A DNA stretch of 64,000 bases from Paramarasmius palmivorus (taxonomy: Eukaryota; Basidiomycota; Agaricomycetes; Agaricales; Marasmiaceae). The notes below the pieces were generated by a model, which searched no databases, was not told where the DNA came from, and was given only the letters and a program-made list of their open reading frames with translations. The first letter of the stretch is position 1. Every line of letters begins with the position of its first letter. The translations under genes and the position numbers were made by a program. The stretch is taken from contig JAYKXP010000181.1 of NCBI GenBank assembly GCA_037176845.1, forward strand, positions 20,868 to 84,867, written 5' to 3'. Below are positions 30,934 through 44,368 of this stretch, one piece after another.

Positions 30934-33506
30934 CTACCTCATACCATACCTCTGATCCTGGCCCTAGCTACGAGACTAAGGACGCATAATGGTGTAGATC
31001 CAGTTCAGGAGACATGCTCTGTATATTCGACTGGACGTATCTTGAATTGGAAGTAAGTGGGTCAATGACTTGCTATTCAACCTCATAAACTAATAGCTCT
31101 TCTCTAGGAAACGCAAAGGATTCATCTTCCTCGCTCGCCATGAAGATAAGAACTAGAGAAATCAATCGACCACCTACTCCTTCGAAAACCGATACGATAC
31201 TCCCCGGAATTCAATCTCAATTGTTCTTTCTTCCGTCACCAGTACACCAAGCACCGTCTGATGTGCATGATCGGTCGTCCTCCTACACACGTATCGGCCA
31301 ACTTCACTCGTTCTGACTGGGACACGTCACTGCCGGTGAGTATCAGTAGCCTCAATTCTGGTACTTTCTAATACGAGTTTTCTCGCACCAGAATTTCAAT
31401 AGCCAACAACTGTCAATAATGGACCAGGGTGCTTGGGTTTTACCTTGGGATGATACTGCGATCGATATCCCTTCCTCTTGTCGCATGCCAGATATTCTGC
31501 CTCCCTTTCTACATGGCCGATATCTCCTACCAACTCGAACAACCTCATTTCGTCATTCACCGAGACAGCGCAATAGACACTCGTACCGACGACACCGATC
31601 CTCCGTGCGCCATACAGCAGCGAGCTTTCACTACCATTCAAGTCCACCTGCATCATCTCCGCAACATACAGTCTATCCTCATCAGACTCTGTCCATACCA
31701 ACCCGTGCACGTATCTCGCTGGCTCATGCAACGAGTATCTAGGCAGGGTGCTCTTCATGCGTCTCGTTTGGTACACCCTCATGTGTGTATCGCAATTATG
31801 GCTGGAATAGTCTGCTCTTGTCGTCAGGCGACACGTCAGACGTGTTCTCCAGAAGTTGTGTGGTCGCTCGACGGTAACCTTTCGCCTTCTCAAACCCCGT
31901 GCCTCCTGACGCAGTAGCATCGAGAGTATCATTCAGGTACGCGCAGGATTTCCTCTCTTTGTAGACTCATGCTGACTATACCTTTGGTAGATCGGACTTG
32001 GACCTTCTGCGAATCAAGATCAGCGTACGTTCGTTGCCTCAACTCGTGACGTTGTGGAGCATAGCCTGGCTTTCATCCTATCGATACAGCCTCGCAACGA
32101 AGCTTACCATTACCCTAGCACGATGCTCTACCTGCGCGTTCGTCTTGGTTTCTCAACCTTCTTCAATGTCTTCCCCGAGTTGGTTAACGAGATACCTCGT
32201 ATGTCTTCCTTTCGTTGTACACCTGGATAATCCACTGATTATTCGATAGTTCTCCGCCTCCTCGTCCCGTATCGGTACCCACCCAGGCTACGCAGTAACG
32301 ATAACAGCATTAGCACGCAAAACGGTCAAGAAAGAGCCTCGGTCGCTTTGGCTAGCGCCGCAAGGATCTCGATGCGCTCCAAGACTCATTCAGTTCGCGG
32401 GTACTTGTGCATAATGGGAAAATATGAATGGTTTTGTTATCACCGGAGGCTTGTGGCTGGGTTCAAGGGTCTGGGAAAGGCGTAACAGTTGAAGAAGACA
32501 GGACACGGAGGAGTATATCGATAAGGCATGAAGGTACGTTCGTTTATGGCTAGACATTATCCTAAAGGCTGATGATTGTTGCAGATGAAGAAAGCGCATC
32601 CCCTGATATTCATCCTGTCGATGGTACACCAAAATTTCATGGGTTTTCAAATGGGGCCGTTCGTAGCCAAGTCACTCGGCACACCGCCGGAGGCACAGAG
32701 AAGCACATACTCAGGATATCTCTATGGAAGGAACCGCCAATACGGCCATATAGCGGTCCAAGGACCGCTCCTTACGCGCATCTATCGCTATTTTGGGTCT
32801 TCGGATGTGACCTCCTTACGGGACCATTCTTTGGGGTCTATCACGATCTTCTATAGACCGGGCGGTTCTTCAGACTTCTACCGCATCCGGTTCTTCAACG
32901 TGTTTGAGTATTGTGTTTGTTGGCCATGGTTGGAGTGTAACTCATGGTGATGCGCGATAATAGGGTGGTGGTCATGTGCGATGGCTTCGTGGTTGAACGT
33001 TCTTGTTATGGTGGTACGTCGGCTATGCTAAATTCTAGGTTGGATCTTTCATCTGATTCGTTCATGTCAGGACGGTACTGTATACTCGATGCTCAGCGCA
33101 CCTCTCACCCATTGTACCTATCACAAATTGAATAGAGTGTTGTTCATTATTCTCATTCACTGGGTCTATATTTCTTTTGCAGGAAGGCTCTTCACACTCA
33201 ATTGGTCTTTCTTGCCGGGGCTTTCTGACACATCCAGTCACGATTGATAGCTTGAATGGCATTGTTGGATCGTTTCTCATTTCTCCACGAAAGGTCTTTC
33301 CCATATCCTGTTGTGCTTTCAGCTCTGTTTTAAAAGTTCCGTTTGACTATATGCCGCGGTGGCTACATTCAATTCCAGCCTTCTGTCACGGTCAAGATGC
33401 GGGATCACGCGATACTATTCCGGTCACAAAGTAATACACGTGTGCATAGTCTGCCATGCTTGAAATATACCGGCACACCAGCTACTCTCCTGCCATTGCC
33501 CTTGAG
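30934..33506. repeat. Decayed spacer of unit 2, upstream of M3
   Basis: About 2.6 kb distantly homologous to 18857-21067 and 53549-55588. Shared pieces include CTCATAAACTAATAGCTCTT, CCACCTACTCCTTCGAAAAC and CCTACACACGTATCGGCCAA with their counterparts. Open frames do not stay in register with the sister copies. The 3' end (33180 on) matches the other M-gene 5' flanks (CTCCACGAAAGGTCTTTCC). Confidence 0.45.
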
Positions 33507-35311
33507 ATGCTTCTCCTCTACGTCCTCGCACGACCTATCTTCTCGAATATGGAGCCCTCGTCAGCAGGGAACCCTACCGTATACGATCCCGTTACTGGCG
33601 AATGTAACGACATCCGTGGATGTAGGACAGCGCCACAGATACTGTGGAACTGTCTCTCGGTGATCTTCATTTGTACATGGGTCGCTATTCATCCGGATAT
33701 TCCCCATGTCAAGGCGCACCGAGCGGTGGTGTTGTGTTGCAATAGCTTGCTTATGGCTATTGCAATGCTCGCGCCGGAGATCATTATATTGTGGGCGATA
33801 AGGCAGCGGTATTCTGCTAAACAGATTGCAGAGAAATATAAGAGTGAGAGATCTAAACTTTGTTGAATTTATAGAAGCTGAATATGTTCCAGACTACGGA
33901 TGGGGAATGGCGCATGGATTTCTCGTGATAATGGGAGGCTTTGCTCTCTACGATGGAGAGGAATTTCAGGGTTATCTATGGCATGACTCGGACCATTATG
34001 GTCACGGTGTCGATTCCGACATGATCACAATAATTCAAAGGTACCACCAAAAATGTCGAGCCGATACTATAACGCTCGATGTGCAAGTTGATACTGAAAT
34101 CGAGGAGCTGAAACGCATGCTGAACACAGACGAGATGCGTTTAATCACAGCACAAGGTCCAGAAAATCGCACTGAATCTGAAAAATCTGTGAGAAGCCTT
34201 CTATTGCCGCATGCCATACCTTGCCTAATTTCACTATAAGCACCAACAGAGAAGCTCAATCCTGATGTTGAAACACTTACTCCGAAACGGATACATCCGA
34301 ATCACAGAAGACGAAATCATGGATAACCTCAGCCACAGCGACTCCATCACGAAGATTATTGCAGTCATCCAAACTGCCTGGTTCCTTCTCCAAGTCGGAG
34401 CTCGTGCAGTGGAAGGATTAGCCATCACCGAACTCGAAATCATCACCGTTGGCTTCGCGGTGCTGAACTTTGGCACCTATTTCTTGTGGTGGAACAAGCC
34501 ACTTCGAGTCAGGCATCCTGTACGCGTCTACTGGCGCCACCAGGAGATAGCAGAAAAAGAGTACAAGTACAAGAGGAATGCAAAGGGATGGATTGACAAA
34601 ATTCGGGAGTTTGTTGTGGAATTTTGGACGTCCGTGCGAGCCGCATCCATCGACTTTGGGGAATCAATAGTTGTCCTTTTCAATTTCTTCAAAAATCCTG
34701 ACCCATTGACCACAGCCAAGTTGAATAACAAAACATTCCCAGATATCAATTGGGTCACACTACTGCAACTGGCCAGCCTTCCGTTCCTGGTGGGGTTTCG
34801 CTTAATTATAGCATGTTTAGGTATCATCCTAGATGCCAATGATGATTACATGGCGTTCATCATCAACTCCTCCAGGCTGGAAGATGAATCATCTACCCTG
34901 TACATCCTCGTTTACGGACTCACAACTATATTTGGCGCCATCCACTGTATCCCATGGAACTTTCAATTCGGGACACATACAGAACAGTTGCTGTGGCGTA
35001 TTTCGGCTGGTGGACTGGTTGCTTTGCCTCTCACATTGCTTGTTGTTATGGGTGCTGTTGAGGTCATGACATTTGTTGACGATGTCATTGGTCGGCGCTT
35101 TGGCAAGGATTCACGGATTTACAACACCATCGAAACTATTAGTATTATATGTCTTGGCTTCCCTTCCTTTGCTATCGTTGTCGCATTCCCATTTGCCTAT
35201 ATTATTGCACGAGTTATCCTGATAGTTCTTGCACTCATGGAACTGCGAGACCTTCCTTCCAGTGCATACCAGGCTGTCCAGTGGACTACCTTTATCCCCC
35301 ACATCGGATAA
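33507..35311 (+). CDS. Polytopic membrane-protein paralog M3
   Basis: Intact three-exon copy: 33507-33843, 33893-34188 and 34241-35311 (introns 49 and 52 nt), 567 aa. The exon layout is as in M1/M2 (exon 2 ends ...ESEKS before GTGAG). The framework blocks are conserved: WNCLSVIFICTWVAIHPD, YGWGMAHGFLVIMGG, LAITELEIITVGFAVLN and LPFLVGFRLIIA. The variable loop after RHPVRVYWR (HQEIAEKEYKYKRNAK...) and the region before the last hydrophobic segment differ. The latter is longer than in M1/M2/M4 and contains RRFGKDSRIYNTIE, shared in essence with M5. Function unknown. Confidence 0.82.
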
Positions 35312-36620
35312 GTGATCCATGATGCCAGGTATGTGTGCCTAAATATCCCAGTATTCCCTTACTCATCTAGTCTTTATTACAGACTTTTCCGAATCTCTGC
35401 ATATACGACCTTGTTTCTGACTTTATATATTCATGCAGATACCTAATTATGCCATACAAGCTCACGTACCTCGTTCTTTACGATATCGCTGAGCTGGACC
35501 CGGAATGCATTCACTGCCATTATGACTCTACAAGAATTAATTGAGTATGATATATCGTTGGATTTGCAGCGATCGATACAAAAGTAAAGACTCGGATATA
35601 TTGTCAAACTTGAGGCTGGAACGTACACTGAACTTTGCGTCGACAACATGTTCGCCGCCACATCGTAAAGTTGAAAGGGCAGAGGAAGGCCGGCTACCAA
35701 GGGACAGAATTGCAATGAATAGTCGAAACCCGCGGAGTAGTTTATTTATGACTATGATTGGGGACTTGGGAATGTACCGAGCGACTTGGTGAGGAACAGA
35801 TGCGGAACGGATAAGGATAATCATAGGCGTTTTCAGCGCTCGGCCATCCCGGTCTTCTTTAGGAAGTCGGACCGTTCGCCAGTTCTTCATTCCTCGAGGG
35901 AGTTACGAAATGGGATTCCCTAGACGATGTTCCCAGTTTCAACACATGAAGAACGGTAGACCCCGTGATACGAGACTGTCTTCAATCGGCGACGGTAAGA
36001 TGCCTGCAAGTCTTCCAGAAGCCAGTCACTGAGATTCAAATAGGACAAAGAAAGGTGAGAAGGGACGCGGAAGATGCAGGAAAAGGTATTGAGTATTCGA
36101 TAGTAATGACGGGATTGACAGCTCGATATGCTATGTCACCGTCAGGAGAATAATTGTGGGGCTGGAAGACGAAGGTTGTCTGACTAGGAGTGAGTGACAA
36201 TGATCTGCGAGGGTGTTGGTGCCTAGAACGTCTGTTGCTTTGTACTGTGGTCACTGACAGAGAGGCTGAAGTGGGAGTGGTTGAGGAAGTTCGTGTGCAG
36301 GTAGAAGGCATAGCGATCGGTTTGTAGTGACCTAAAGGAACCAATGAGCTTGTATCTTGCGTTGAGACGATGGGTAACGCTTCCAAGGATGCGAGTATAT
36401 GATAACTTTGAGACACTAGCAAAAGAAAATCACATGGCGGATAGAATGCGGTGATCAAAAGAATCTAGTAGCACTAACGCGGAGAGTAGGATATCGCCCC
36501 TTGGTCAGATACCTCGAAGGGACTCTGGTGGTTGGAATCGAGGGGCTTTGGGTGTCTAGATAAGTGGAGCGTATGTCGGGCTGACCGCGGACATGATGGC
36601 GGTCTGAATCAGAGTATATT
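35312..36620. repeat. 3' flank of M3 and diverged kinase-upstream-like block of unit 3
   Basis: 35312-35680 resembles the 3' flank of M5 rather than those of M1/M2/M4. 35800-36580 is a diverged copy of the kinase-upstream block (CTCGGCCATCCCGGTCTTC..., ...ATGATCTGCGAGGGTGTTGG). No gene supported. It is interrupted near 36621 by the Plavaka element. Confidence 0.55.
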
Positions 36621-36621
36621 C

Positions 36622-37126
36622 ATCAGGAAAACACCCCCTCTACCCGGGCTAGAGAGGGTTAACCATGCTGACCTAGGTGAATGAAGTCGACAAGTTGACG
36701 AATGCAACCATGGCTAAGGTTTCCGATTTGATCTGCCGAAGTTGACTTCAAGTTGACGTGAATTCAACCTAGGTCTGGGATGGGTTGGCGCCCTTTCGAC
36801 TCAGGCCAACTCAAAAGACAGCTACAGGTTAACTTAGTGTGTTGTAGGTTGCAAACACGTTCGCTTGGGTTGTTGCAGATTTCGATGAGGCTCATTGAAG
36901 TCCACCTGGTGCTGACATGTTTACGCCTTGGAGTTGGCCACAGTCACCCATGGCGTATCGATATTGCACATATCTCTACTTCAAATAGTAAGAATAAATG
37001 ACTGTATTTTCAGAAAGTACGACGATTACAACGAAATAGATGATTAATGCCAGAATTAAACAAATACTACGGTATGGAGAGGCGATGACAAAAACGAGGT
37101 GATGTTGGTATAATAACCCTGTGCAA
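36622..37126. other. Left subterminal region of the Plavaka element
   Basis: No gene. It contains short related motifs such as CTGACCTAGGTGAATGAAG, TTCAACCTAGGTCTGGGATG and several GTTGAC repeats, which look like subterminal repeats. A CCCTCT...AGAGGG inverted pair lies at 36635-36660. Confidence 0.45.
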
Positions 37127-39153
37127 CTACTCGGCGGTAGATATGGCATTGACAGGTGTGGTACCTTCTCCTTGAATTACTTGAGTGGCGGCGGCGGCGG
37201 CAGCAGCAGCGAGTGCCTCCAAATTGACGTCGGGCATATCGTCCGCTTCGACATCGAGCAAAAATGACTTGCTGCTTTGATTCCTTCAAGACTGGTTCAG
37301 TAACCAAATTATAACATTAAACAGGTACGCACAAGATGAGATTGAAAAGGTTAGTCTCATACTGTTCAGCCCACAGGCCAGCGCCCTGTGCAATCTTGTT
37401 GTATGAGCTAAGGTGAAACAAGTACCTGGAAAATGGGCGTTAGCTTGCTTCAGGATTACTGTCAACATGTATACCGTTCACGCGCTGAGTCATTGAAGTC
37501 TGCTTTCTTATGTGTCCCTTGTGAGTATTCGGAAATTGCATGTTCGACCTTGTGACAATTAAATTCAGAAGTAAAATCGTCACCATTAGAACTTACCACT
37601 GTTGCAACTAGCGCAATAGTAGGAGCTCCTACTCGGCGCTTCTTCAGAAGGTCCTGGAATGCCAGTACATTGGCGCCCCCTTTCGTCATGAAGAACTCGA
37701 GACGAATAATGCTGTGAAAAATGTTGGCGCCATACGGAAGCATGGGGTTGAAGGTAGAAGTCTAAAAGAGAAATGTCATTTCTATGATCAACCAATCAGA
37801 TTTGAGACCTTACCTTCACGTCAACTTCGCCGTACTTGAAGTTTCCCTGACGAAGAAGCCACTGGACCTTTTCCTCGACCTCAGATGGCGCCATCTTGCC
37901 AGGGATGCCGTATTGACCAGGTACCTCTGAGCGTGCTTTAGTCATCAAAGAATGAAGGAGACCGCCTCGACCATATTTAGTCTGAAAGGATATGAGAACC
38001 AAAGACGGCAAGACAGATATCGTACGCACATAGGTGACTGCAAGCCGAGATGTGTCAAGGCTTGTAACAATACGCTGAAGTGCTGCTTGCAGTTCTGCTG
38101 CATGGGCTGGATCAGCAGATGCAACAGCAGCCTTCATTGCCTCAACAGCTTGCCCATCAAGGTCAGCTGAGAATGCATCATTGACTGCTACAGCACGGCG
38201 CTCCTCCCGCTTGGACCGTTCAACCAGTTGCCGAGAACGTGGGGTGAAATCCCGAGTGGTCACCTTGTAGACACCACCTCGGCGGCCAATACGACGAGGA
38301 TTATGAACAGGTGTGGATCGTGGTGACAGGGAATAGCGAGTGCGCAGGCGGGTATGTTCGAGGGCAGTACGAACAGAAGACCGTAGTGGTGTATGTGGCT
38401 GCTGAGGTGAATGTTCGGCATTGATCTGGATAACATTTCAATATAGCACCACGACTGAAAGAATGATAATACATACACCATTGTCTAAGGCAAAGCTCAT
38501 GCTTGCACCTCCTGTGTTATCATCTTCGTCTTCATGGCGAAAATGCCATGTGCCAGACCCAGAACAACCATCGTCATCCCCATCGCTAAAAGTGCCTTGC
38601 TGACCGTGATTGTCTTCAAAGTTGTGAAGGTCATCTGGCATCTGAGTATCTGTGGGAACAGTAGTAAGTTAGTTGAATATACAAGTATACCAAAATGAAT
38701 TCAATACCTATTTCATCGAAGGCACGATGTGAAATCCCCGTGAAAACATCATCAAAAGCTTCATAATCGTCCTCGGGCTCTCCAGTTTGACGCAGAGGAT
38801 GACGTCTCTGAGCATGAGCAGGCCGAGGCTCATCGTCATCAGATGACTCTTGAGCACGGATTGCGGCTGCATTAGCACGAATTTCTATGTTGGTGTTCAA
38901 TGAAAAGAAATAGGCTACAATCAAAGCACATACCTTCCTGAAGACGAACATCTTCTTCACGTCGTCTCTGCAGCTGAATTGCCCTCAGCTCACTTATCTC
39001 CCTGTTGCTCAATGGCCGCTCAACAGATGATGCTGGTCGGTTCTGGCTGGAGGTGCCCCTTGACCGTGAAGTCTGTGTGCGTGACCGCTGAGCATCCAGG
39101 GCCTGTTGGCGCTCTGTAGGTCTGCGTGAGCGTTGGGGACGTTCAGGAGCCAT
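37127..39153 (-). CDS. Plavaka-element passenger protein, DUF6532-like
   Basis: Multi-exon minus-strand gene; ATG 39151-39153 (MAPERPQRSRRPTERQQALD), stop TAG at 37127-37129. The N-terminal third is Arg/Ser-rich and disordered, with an acidic region (ESSDDDEPRPAHAQRRHPLR; ...DGDDDGCSGSGTWHF). The middle has AELQAALQRIVTSLDTSRLAV; the conserved part reads GGLLHSLMTKARSEVPGQYG, then MLPYGANIFHSIIRLEFFMT and RVGAPTIALVATVV. This arrangement resembles the fungal DUF6532 proteins that are common in Agaricomycetes near transposons. The C-terminus carries a polyalanine run (LEALAAAAAAATQ). Exact exon borders between 37270 and 37560 are uncertain. Function unknown. Confidence 0.5.
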
Positions 39154-39440
39154 TGGAAGGAAAGAATTAAAAGGAGTGTGATAGAAAAGAACAAGTGGAA
39201 AGGGAAGGAATGGAGAGAAACGGCATGGCGGGCTACCCTTTATCTTGTCTAGTGACACACGGCCCTGTTGGAGCTGCCATGGAACACAACAATTGGGGAA
39301 TTGCAAGCGAAGAAGCTGTACAACAAGCCTAAAACAAGCTTAAACTTCGCCAAGAACAAGATATCGAACATACCGCAAGTTGGGGTGCAAAAACCAAATA
39401 TATTGTCAAAAGGAGTGACTATATTCTGTGGGCAGAGCTT

Positions 39441-40126
39441 CTACATCAACTTATAGGTAGCAGCTTTGTCAATGCGCTTCCTGAGCTCAGCCTGAGCACG
39501 AGCGATCTGAATCTTGCGACCCGTCTCGTCCCTGAGCCTTCGCCTCGCGTCCATGGCCTCCAAACGTAACTTCTCCATCTCAATTTGAGCTTCAAGCAGT
39601 TCCACTTTGATGGAGAGCTCAGTGTCCCTAGTTTGCTCCAACAAGCGCGTGATCTCCTTGAAAACTTCCAGCCGTTTGAGATGAAACAGTATGTTCGACT
39701 CATCAGGTCGGGTAAGGAATGAGAAACGGGAGTCCTGTCCAATTTCAGGTGTAAGCGTCAAGCAAAGGTATGGAATCTGTTACTGCTACCTCTGGATTTC
39801 CAATTCTAATATCCAGATATGTGTCAAGGATGGAGGTAAGTGCCTTATCCGTCATGGCGCTATCTGAAGACGCTCCCTATAACAAAAAGTCAGGGGCAAT
39901 AAACTGCGTTGTGGAAAACTGAAAGACGTACAATGAGTGGTTCAGGAACTGCACGCTCAGCGCTCTCCTCGCGGATGCATGACTCTTCCGGAAGACTGTA
40001 AATTGCGTAGAGGGTCTCATCGGTAAAGCGCTCACGATCCGCATTGGAATCCTGGTCTTCCAGAGGTGAACTGAAACGCTGGGATGTGACAAAAGGACTT
40101 CCAGGCGGGGATTCTGTGTTGGCCAT
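39441..40126 (-). CDS. Small coiled-coil protein of the Plavaka element
   Basis: Minus strand, ATG 40124-40126 (MANTESPPGSPFVTSQRFSS), stop near 39441. Two or three exons: the first ends AERAVPEPLI before a GTACGT donor, a middle exon encodes SDSAMTDKALTSILDTYLDI, and the last begins near LTPEIGQDSRFSFLTRPDES. The C-terminal ~75 residues are strongly predicted coiled coil (LEVFKEITRLLEQTRD, KVELLEAQIEMEKLRLEAMD) with a basic end. Unknown family; similar small coiled-coil ORFs are often seen beside fungal DNA transposases. Confidence 0.5.
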
Positions 40127-40655
40127 GGTGTTCGGATGAAGTTTCGAAAAGACTGTCGGTTCGGAATGAGTGAAGTGGTGGTTAGAATGTAAGTTGTAAC
40201 GTTGTGTCTTTTGATGTTTCATGTTAGCGATACTTACTGAGATCCCATGGTCCTTGGAGAAATCAAAATGGACCTGCAAGTGGAGTGATAGAAATGGAGT
40301 TCGGTGAGAGTCGAAAGGAAAGGATTTCGGATGACATAATCCTTCTCCTTTCCATTTACCAGCTGTACCAGCAAATACCAACAGCATGTTCAACAGACAA
40401 ATCAGCACAAGCGCAATGTTTATCGTTGGTATTAAGGAGAGGTCACTCAATAGGATGATAAAAGTGGTGCGCAATCACATATTTCGCCGGTAATTTGATT
40501 CTGATCTTCCTGCTAAAGGCTTAGACTCCTCGCTACTACTCAATACTCAGGGCTCAGGGATATCAGGATTGTACTGCACTATGTACACAAGAATTAATCG
40601 TTTTCTTGGCCCACATCCATAGCTCCAACTCTCTGTACACGTCCAGTCCATTCCC
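40127..40655. other. Divergent intergenic region between coiled-coil gene and Plavaka transposase
   Basis: About 530 bp, expected to contain both promoters. The open frame that extends the coiled-coil gene upstream (to 40474) is probably fortuitous. Confidence 0.45.
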
Positions 40656-43600
40656 ATGAATTCTGGCGCAGATTTCATATGCCCTGCTCAATGCGGCAGA
40701 TTCTTTCAGTCGAAGAAAGGCCTTTCAATGCATCTCTCTCAAGCCAGATCCTGCCAGTGGTATAGGTCCTTCGAGAAAAGCACCAATTTTGACCTCTTGC
40801 ACCAACCAGTTCAGATCGAAGACTTGTACAATGGCCAGCTCCCAATTGAGGATATACAACAAGCAGCTCAACAATCGTACGCCGCCGAAGAAGACAATGA
40901 TATATTTCATTTTGTTCGTGCTATCCCACCTGTTGAGGACGTTGAGATTGGTGAAGCGGGGCCAGGTCCTTCAACTAGTGCGAACCAGAGCCGTCTTCTT
41001 GGGCAGCACCTTGGCGCTACGCGGCGTATCCTGGATGAATACGATGATAGGCGTATCGAGGTTGAGGACTTAGAAGCGGGACTTGTGATTCGGATGGATG
41101 AGTCACTGCATGAGAAGTGGAGACGGAATCACACAGCGGACAGCTTGGCTGATGATCCCATGGATGGTGGTGGCTCCGCAGGCAGCAATGATTATGGGCC
41201 ATTTGCATCGCAGATTGACTGGGAAGTAGCGAGGTGGGCAGTCAAAGACAATATCGGACATAATTCGTTGGATCGTCTTCTTGCAATACCTGGGGTGAGC
41301 GGCATTCACCCAATCTCCTCTTCCTCCACTCACTGTTAATACCTCAGGTAGTCGAGAAGCTTGGTCTCTCTTACAAGAATGTCTATGGACTGCATAAAGC
41401 TGTGGATTCTGTTCCACCACGGGCAGGAAAGTGGAAAATTCGCCGCCTGAACTTTCGGGACCGACCAGGCGAAGAGTTTATTCTACGCTACCGCAACCCT
41501 CTCGATGCTATTCAGAGCTTATGGGGCGATCCACATTTGTCTCAACATCTGGTCTATCGTCCAAAGACCGTCTTCGAAAATGCGTCAAAGGAGCGAAGGA
41601 TATACTCGGAGATGTGGACCGGTAAATTGTGGGCACTTTTACAGGTATGTTTCAATTGCATCTACTCCTCTTTTTCGTTGCCGACAGCAAGTACAGAGCC
41701 GTCTTCCAAAGGGTGCAACATTAGCACCTGTCATCATTGCAACCGACAAAACACAACTCACCCAATTTTCTGGCAGCAAGCAAGCCTATCCCGTATACCT
41801 CACTCTCGGAAACATTCCAAAAGCTTTGCGAAGGAAACCGTCCCAACGTGCCTGCATTCTTATCGGCTACCTTCCTGTTGACAAGATCAGCAAAGGCAAC
41901 CTTTCTGGCCGTGAACACAGTGCACGATACCAACGGCTCCTTCATGAAGCCATGCGCTACCTCCTCAGCCCCCTCGTCAATGCTGGAAGGTCCGGCGTCG
42001 AAATGGTCAGTGCCGATGGTGTCATTCGTCGCGTTCACCCCATTCTTACAAGCTACATCGCCGACTTCCCGGAACAATGCCTGGTAACATGCAGCAAGTA
42101 TGGTGTCTGCCCAAAGTGCCAAGTCACTGCAAGCGAGTTGGCAAATCCTACTCCTCACCCCCGCCGAACTGAGGCTTGGACTCAGTCTGTCATGCAGTCA
42201 GCCCGACAGCATGCCACGCCTACACGCTATTTCGAAGCCTGCATGGAACATGAGGTCTCGGGCTACGTGTACGACCCTTTTTGGAAGGACCTTCCCTATT
42301 CCGATATCCACTTCAGTATCATGCCCGACATCCTACATCAACTTTATCAGGGGGTTCTACGCCATCTTATCAACTGGTGCCAGACAATCCTGCACAAGGA
42401 TGAACTGGATAGACGCATTCGTTGCCTTCCGGAATCCTACGGAGTTAGGCATTTCAAGAACGGCATTTCTTCGCTCTCCCAGATTAGCGGCATGGAAAGG
42501 AAGAACATGGGGAAGATTTTACTTGGGTGCCTTATTGGCTCGACAATGCCCAAGCAAGCAATATCTGCGTGCCGAGCCATTCTGGATTTCATCTACATGG
42601 CACAGTTTTCGGCACATGACGACTCTACACTCGAAGACATGGCCGAATCACTTCAGGAATGGAATCGGAACAAGGAATGTTTCATCCAGATGAAGGTTCA
42701 TGACGACCTCAATATCCCGAAATTTCACTCCCTTCAGCACTACATCGAAACCATCCGATTTTGCGGAACACCTGATAACTTCAACACGGAGATGTTTGAA
42801 CGGCTACACATTGACTTTGCAAAGAAGGGCTGGCGAGCGTCGAATAAACGCGACGAGTTTCCACAGATGACACAATGGTTGACAAGGCAGGAGAATGTGG
42901 AGACGTTGGAGCGGCAATTCGAGTTTCTGAAAACTGGTTAGTATCGTTCAAGTCTCATGCTGAGTCTATGACGCTGAGCACTCACAGATAAAGGGGAACA
43001 TGATCCGCCATCGTTATCACAACCCATTGAACGTTCACTCAAAGCATCACAAACCATCTTTCTACCAAAGACACCATCAGCTCCAAATAAACGGCTTGAT
43101 CACATCGAAACCACGCATCGGGTACCTCACTTTGAGGAGCATCTCAAGAGATATCTCGAGACGCTTCACCCCTCATCTCGGCGAGCTGACCTGCATTGGT
43201 CAACAAGCTACACCCTGCCCTTCAATAAGCTGGATGTCTTTTACGGTCTCAAGCTGGATCTGGAGAGCCTTGAGGACGGTGTGGATGGTAGAGAAACCAT
43301 ACGAGCAACACCCCGAGACGGCGGGCGTTTTGATACTGTTGTTGTCCTTACAGGCGATGAAGCTGAGACCACAGGCCTTCGAGGTATGCTCCATCTCTTG
43401 CTTTTGTGTGGGCGGGTTTTCACATTACTCGCTAGGGACCCGAATTGCTCGCGTGAAAGTCATTTTTCAACTACCCTCGTCTCTCAATTTTGGCGGCCTT
43501 GGTCGCTACAGCTCTCCGGCATTCTGGCCGAAAGAACCTCTTGCATATGTCGAGTGGTTCACGGCTCCGACATTGTCTGTATCCGACCGCAAGACCCATG

Positions 43601-43821
43601 ACATGCCACGCATTTCGAAGGCAGTTGGGACAGATGGATCACAAACATGGTCGATCGTTCCCTTGTCGAACATTCGACAATCATGCATGCTATTTCCTGA
43701 TTTCAAGAGACATTCTGATTCTTCAGTACTGACTTCATCTACAGTGTTGGATATGTGTTCGTCATTTTATCTCAATAATTGGTCCAGTCTATACGCGTAC
43801 AAAACCTTGTACAAGGTATAG
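40656..43821 (+). CDS. Plavaka transposase
   Basis: Five exons: 40656-41294, 41348-41644, 41688-42936, 42988-43383 and 43436-43821; phases agree and no internal stop was seen. The N-terminus has a C2H2-like finger (ICPAQCGRFFQSKKGLSMHL with the second His nearby). The transposase core shows PVIIATDKTQLTQFSGSKQA (Asp), ACILIGYLPV, DFPEQCLVTC, CPKC, PFWKDLPYSDIHFSIMPDIL (Asp) and, towards the C-terminus, FHSLQHYIETIRFCGTPDNF then TEMFERLHIDFAKKGWRASN (Glu). These are hallmarks of the Plavaka group of CACTA-like elements in mushrooms. The last ~270 residues form the usual variable C-terminal region. It appears potentially functional. Confidence 0.88.
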
Positions 43822-44368
43822 TTGGTATGGAAGAGTCCTCTATGAACCTGTCGTGCTGAGCCATGTATAGTACGTATGCTGGATAGATAATCATGAGCCA
43901 TAGAAAAACCAGAGAGAAGAGTAACGCACCAATAGGGCCTGAACCTGACCTATACCTAGCTACCCAACTGAAAAACAGGTTACCGCTCAAATTCAAGATT
44001 GTGAGACTATGTCGCAAGGGCGCAAGTTGGATGCAGCTGTCAAACTAACCTGCTCCTCCCGAGGCTAGCTCCCATCGGGGCGGAAGCATTTCCTGAAGTA
44101 GGCAGCGACGTCAGGCGACATCCAGACGACGATATCGAACACGACGTATCTTTGCCTTTAGCTTCCCCGCACCGCCCCAAGTCGGCCCGTTTCAAGTCAA
44201 TTGCCGACGGTTGCTTCAGGCAACAAAACGTTGACCCAGGTAGATGGTCCCTAATCGAAGTCTGCTCAAGTCACTCAGGACGACCTCATCCCCCTGAGAC
44301 TCTTGGGTATACGACATATACCAGAGTTGACAGCGAGTCAGCCCTGGTGGAAAGTCTTTTTCCTGATG
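43822..44368. other. Right subterminal region of the Plavaka element
   Basis: About 550 bp, no gene recognised; the 3'UTR of the transposase and the candidate inverted terminal repeat lie here. Confidence 0.45.

Larger units (their letters stand above)
36621..44368. mobile_element. Plavaka (CACTA-like) DNA transposon, ~7.7 kb, ends approximate
   Basis: Contains a Plavaka transposase and two minus-strand genes. Candidate ends: CATCAGGAAAA at 36621 and its inverted match TTTTCCTGATG ending at 44368, with partial similarity continuing ~35 bp inward (..ACC.GGGCT..). Left flank ends ATT and right flank begins TTT, so no clean target duplication is seen. The boundaries are consistent with where homology to sister units stops (about 36590) and resumes (about 44385). 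Confidence 0.6.

Noticed and set aside
36621..44368. Clean 3-bp target duplication for the Plavaka element
   Set aside because: The flanking triplets are ATT on the left and TTT on the right, so they do not match; the ends remain approximate.
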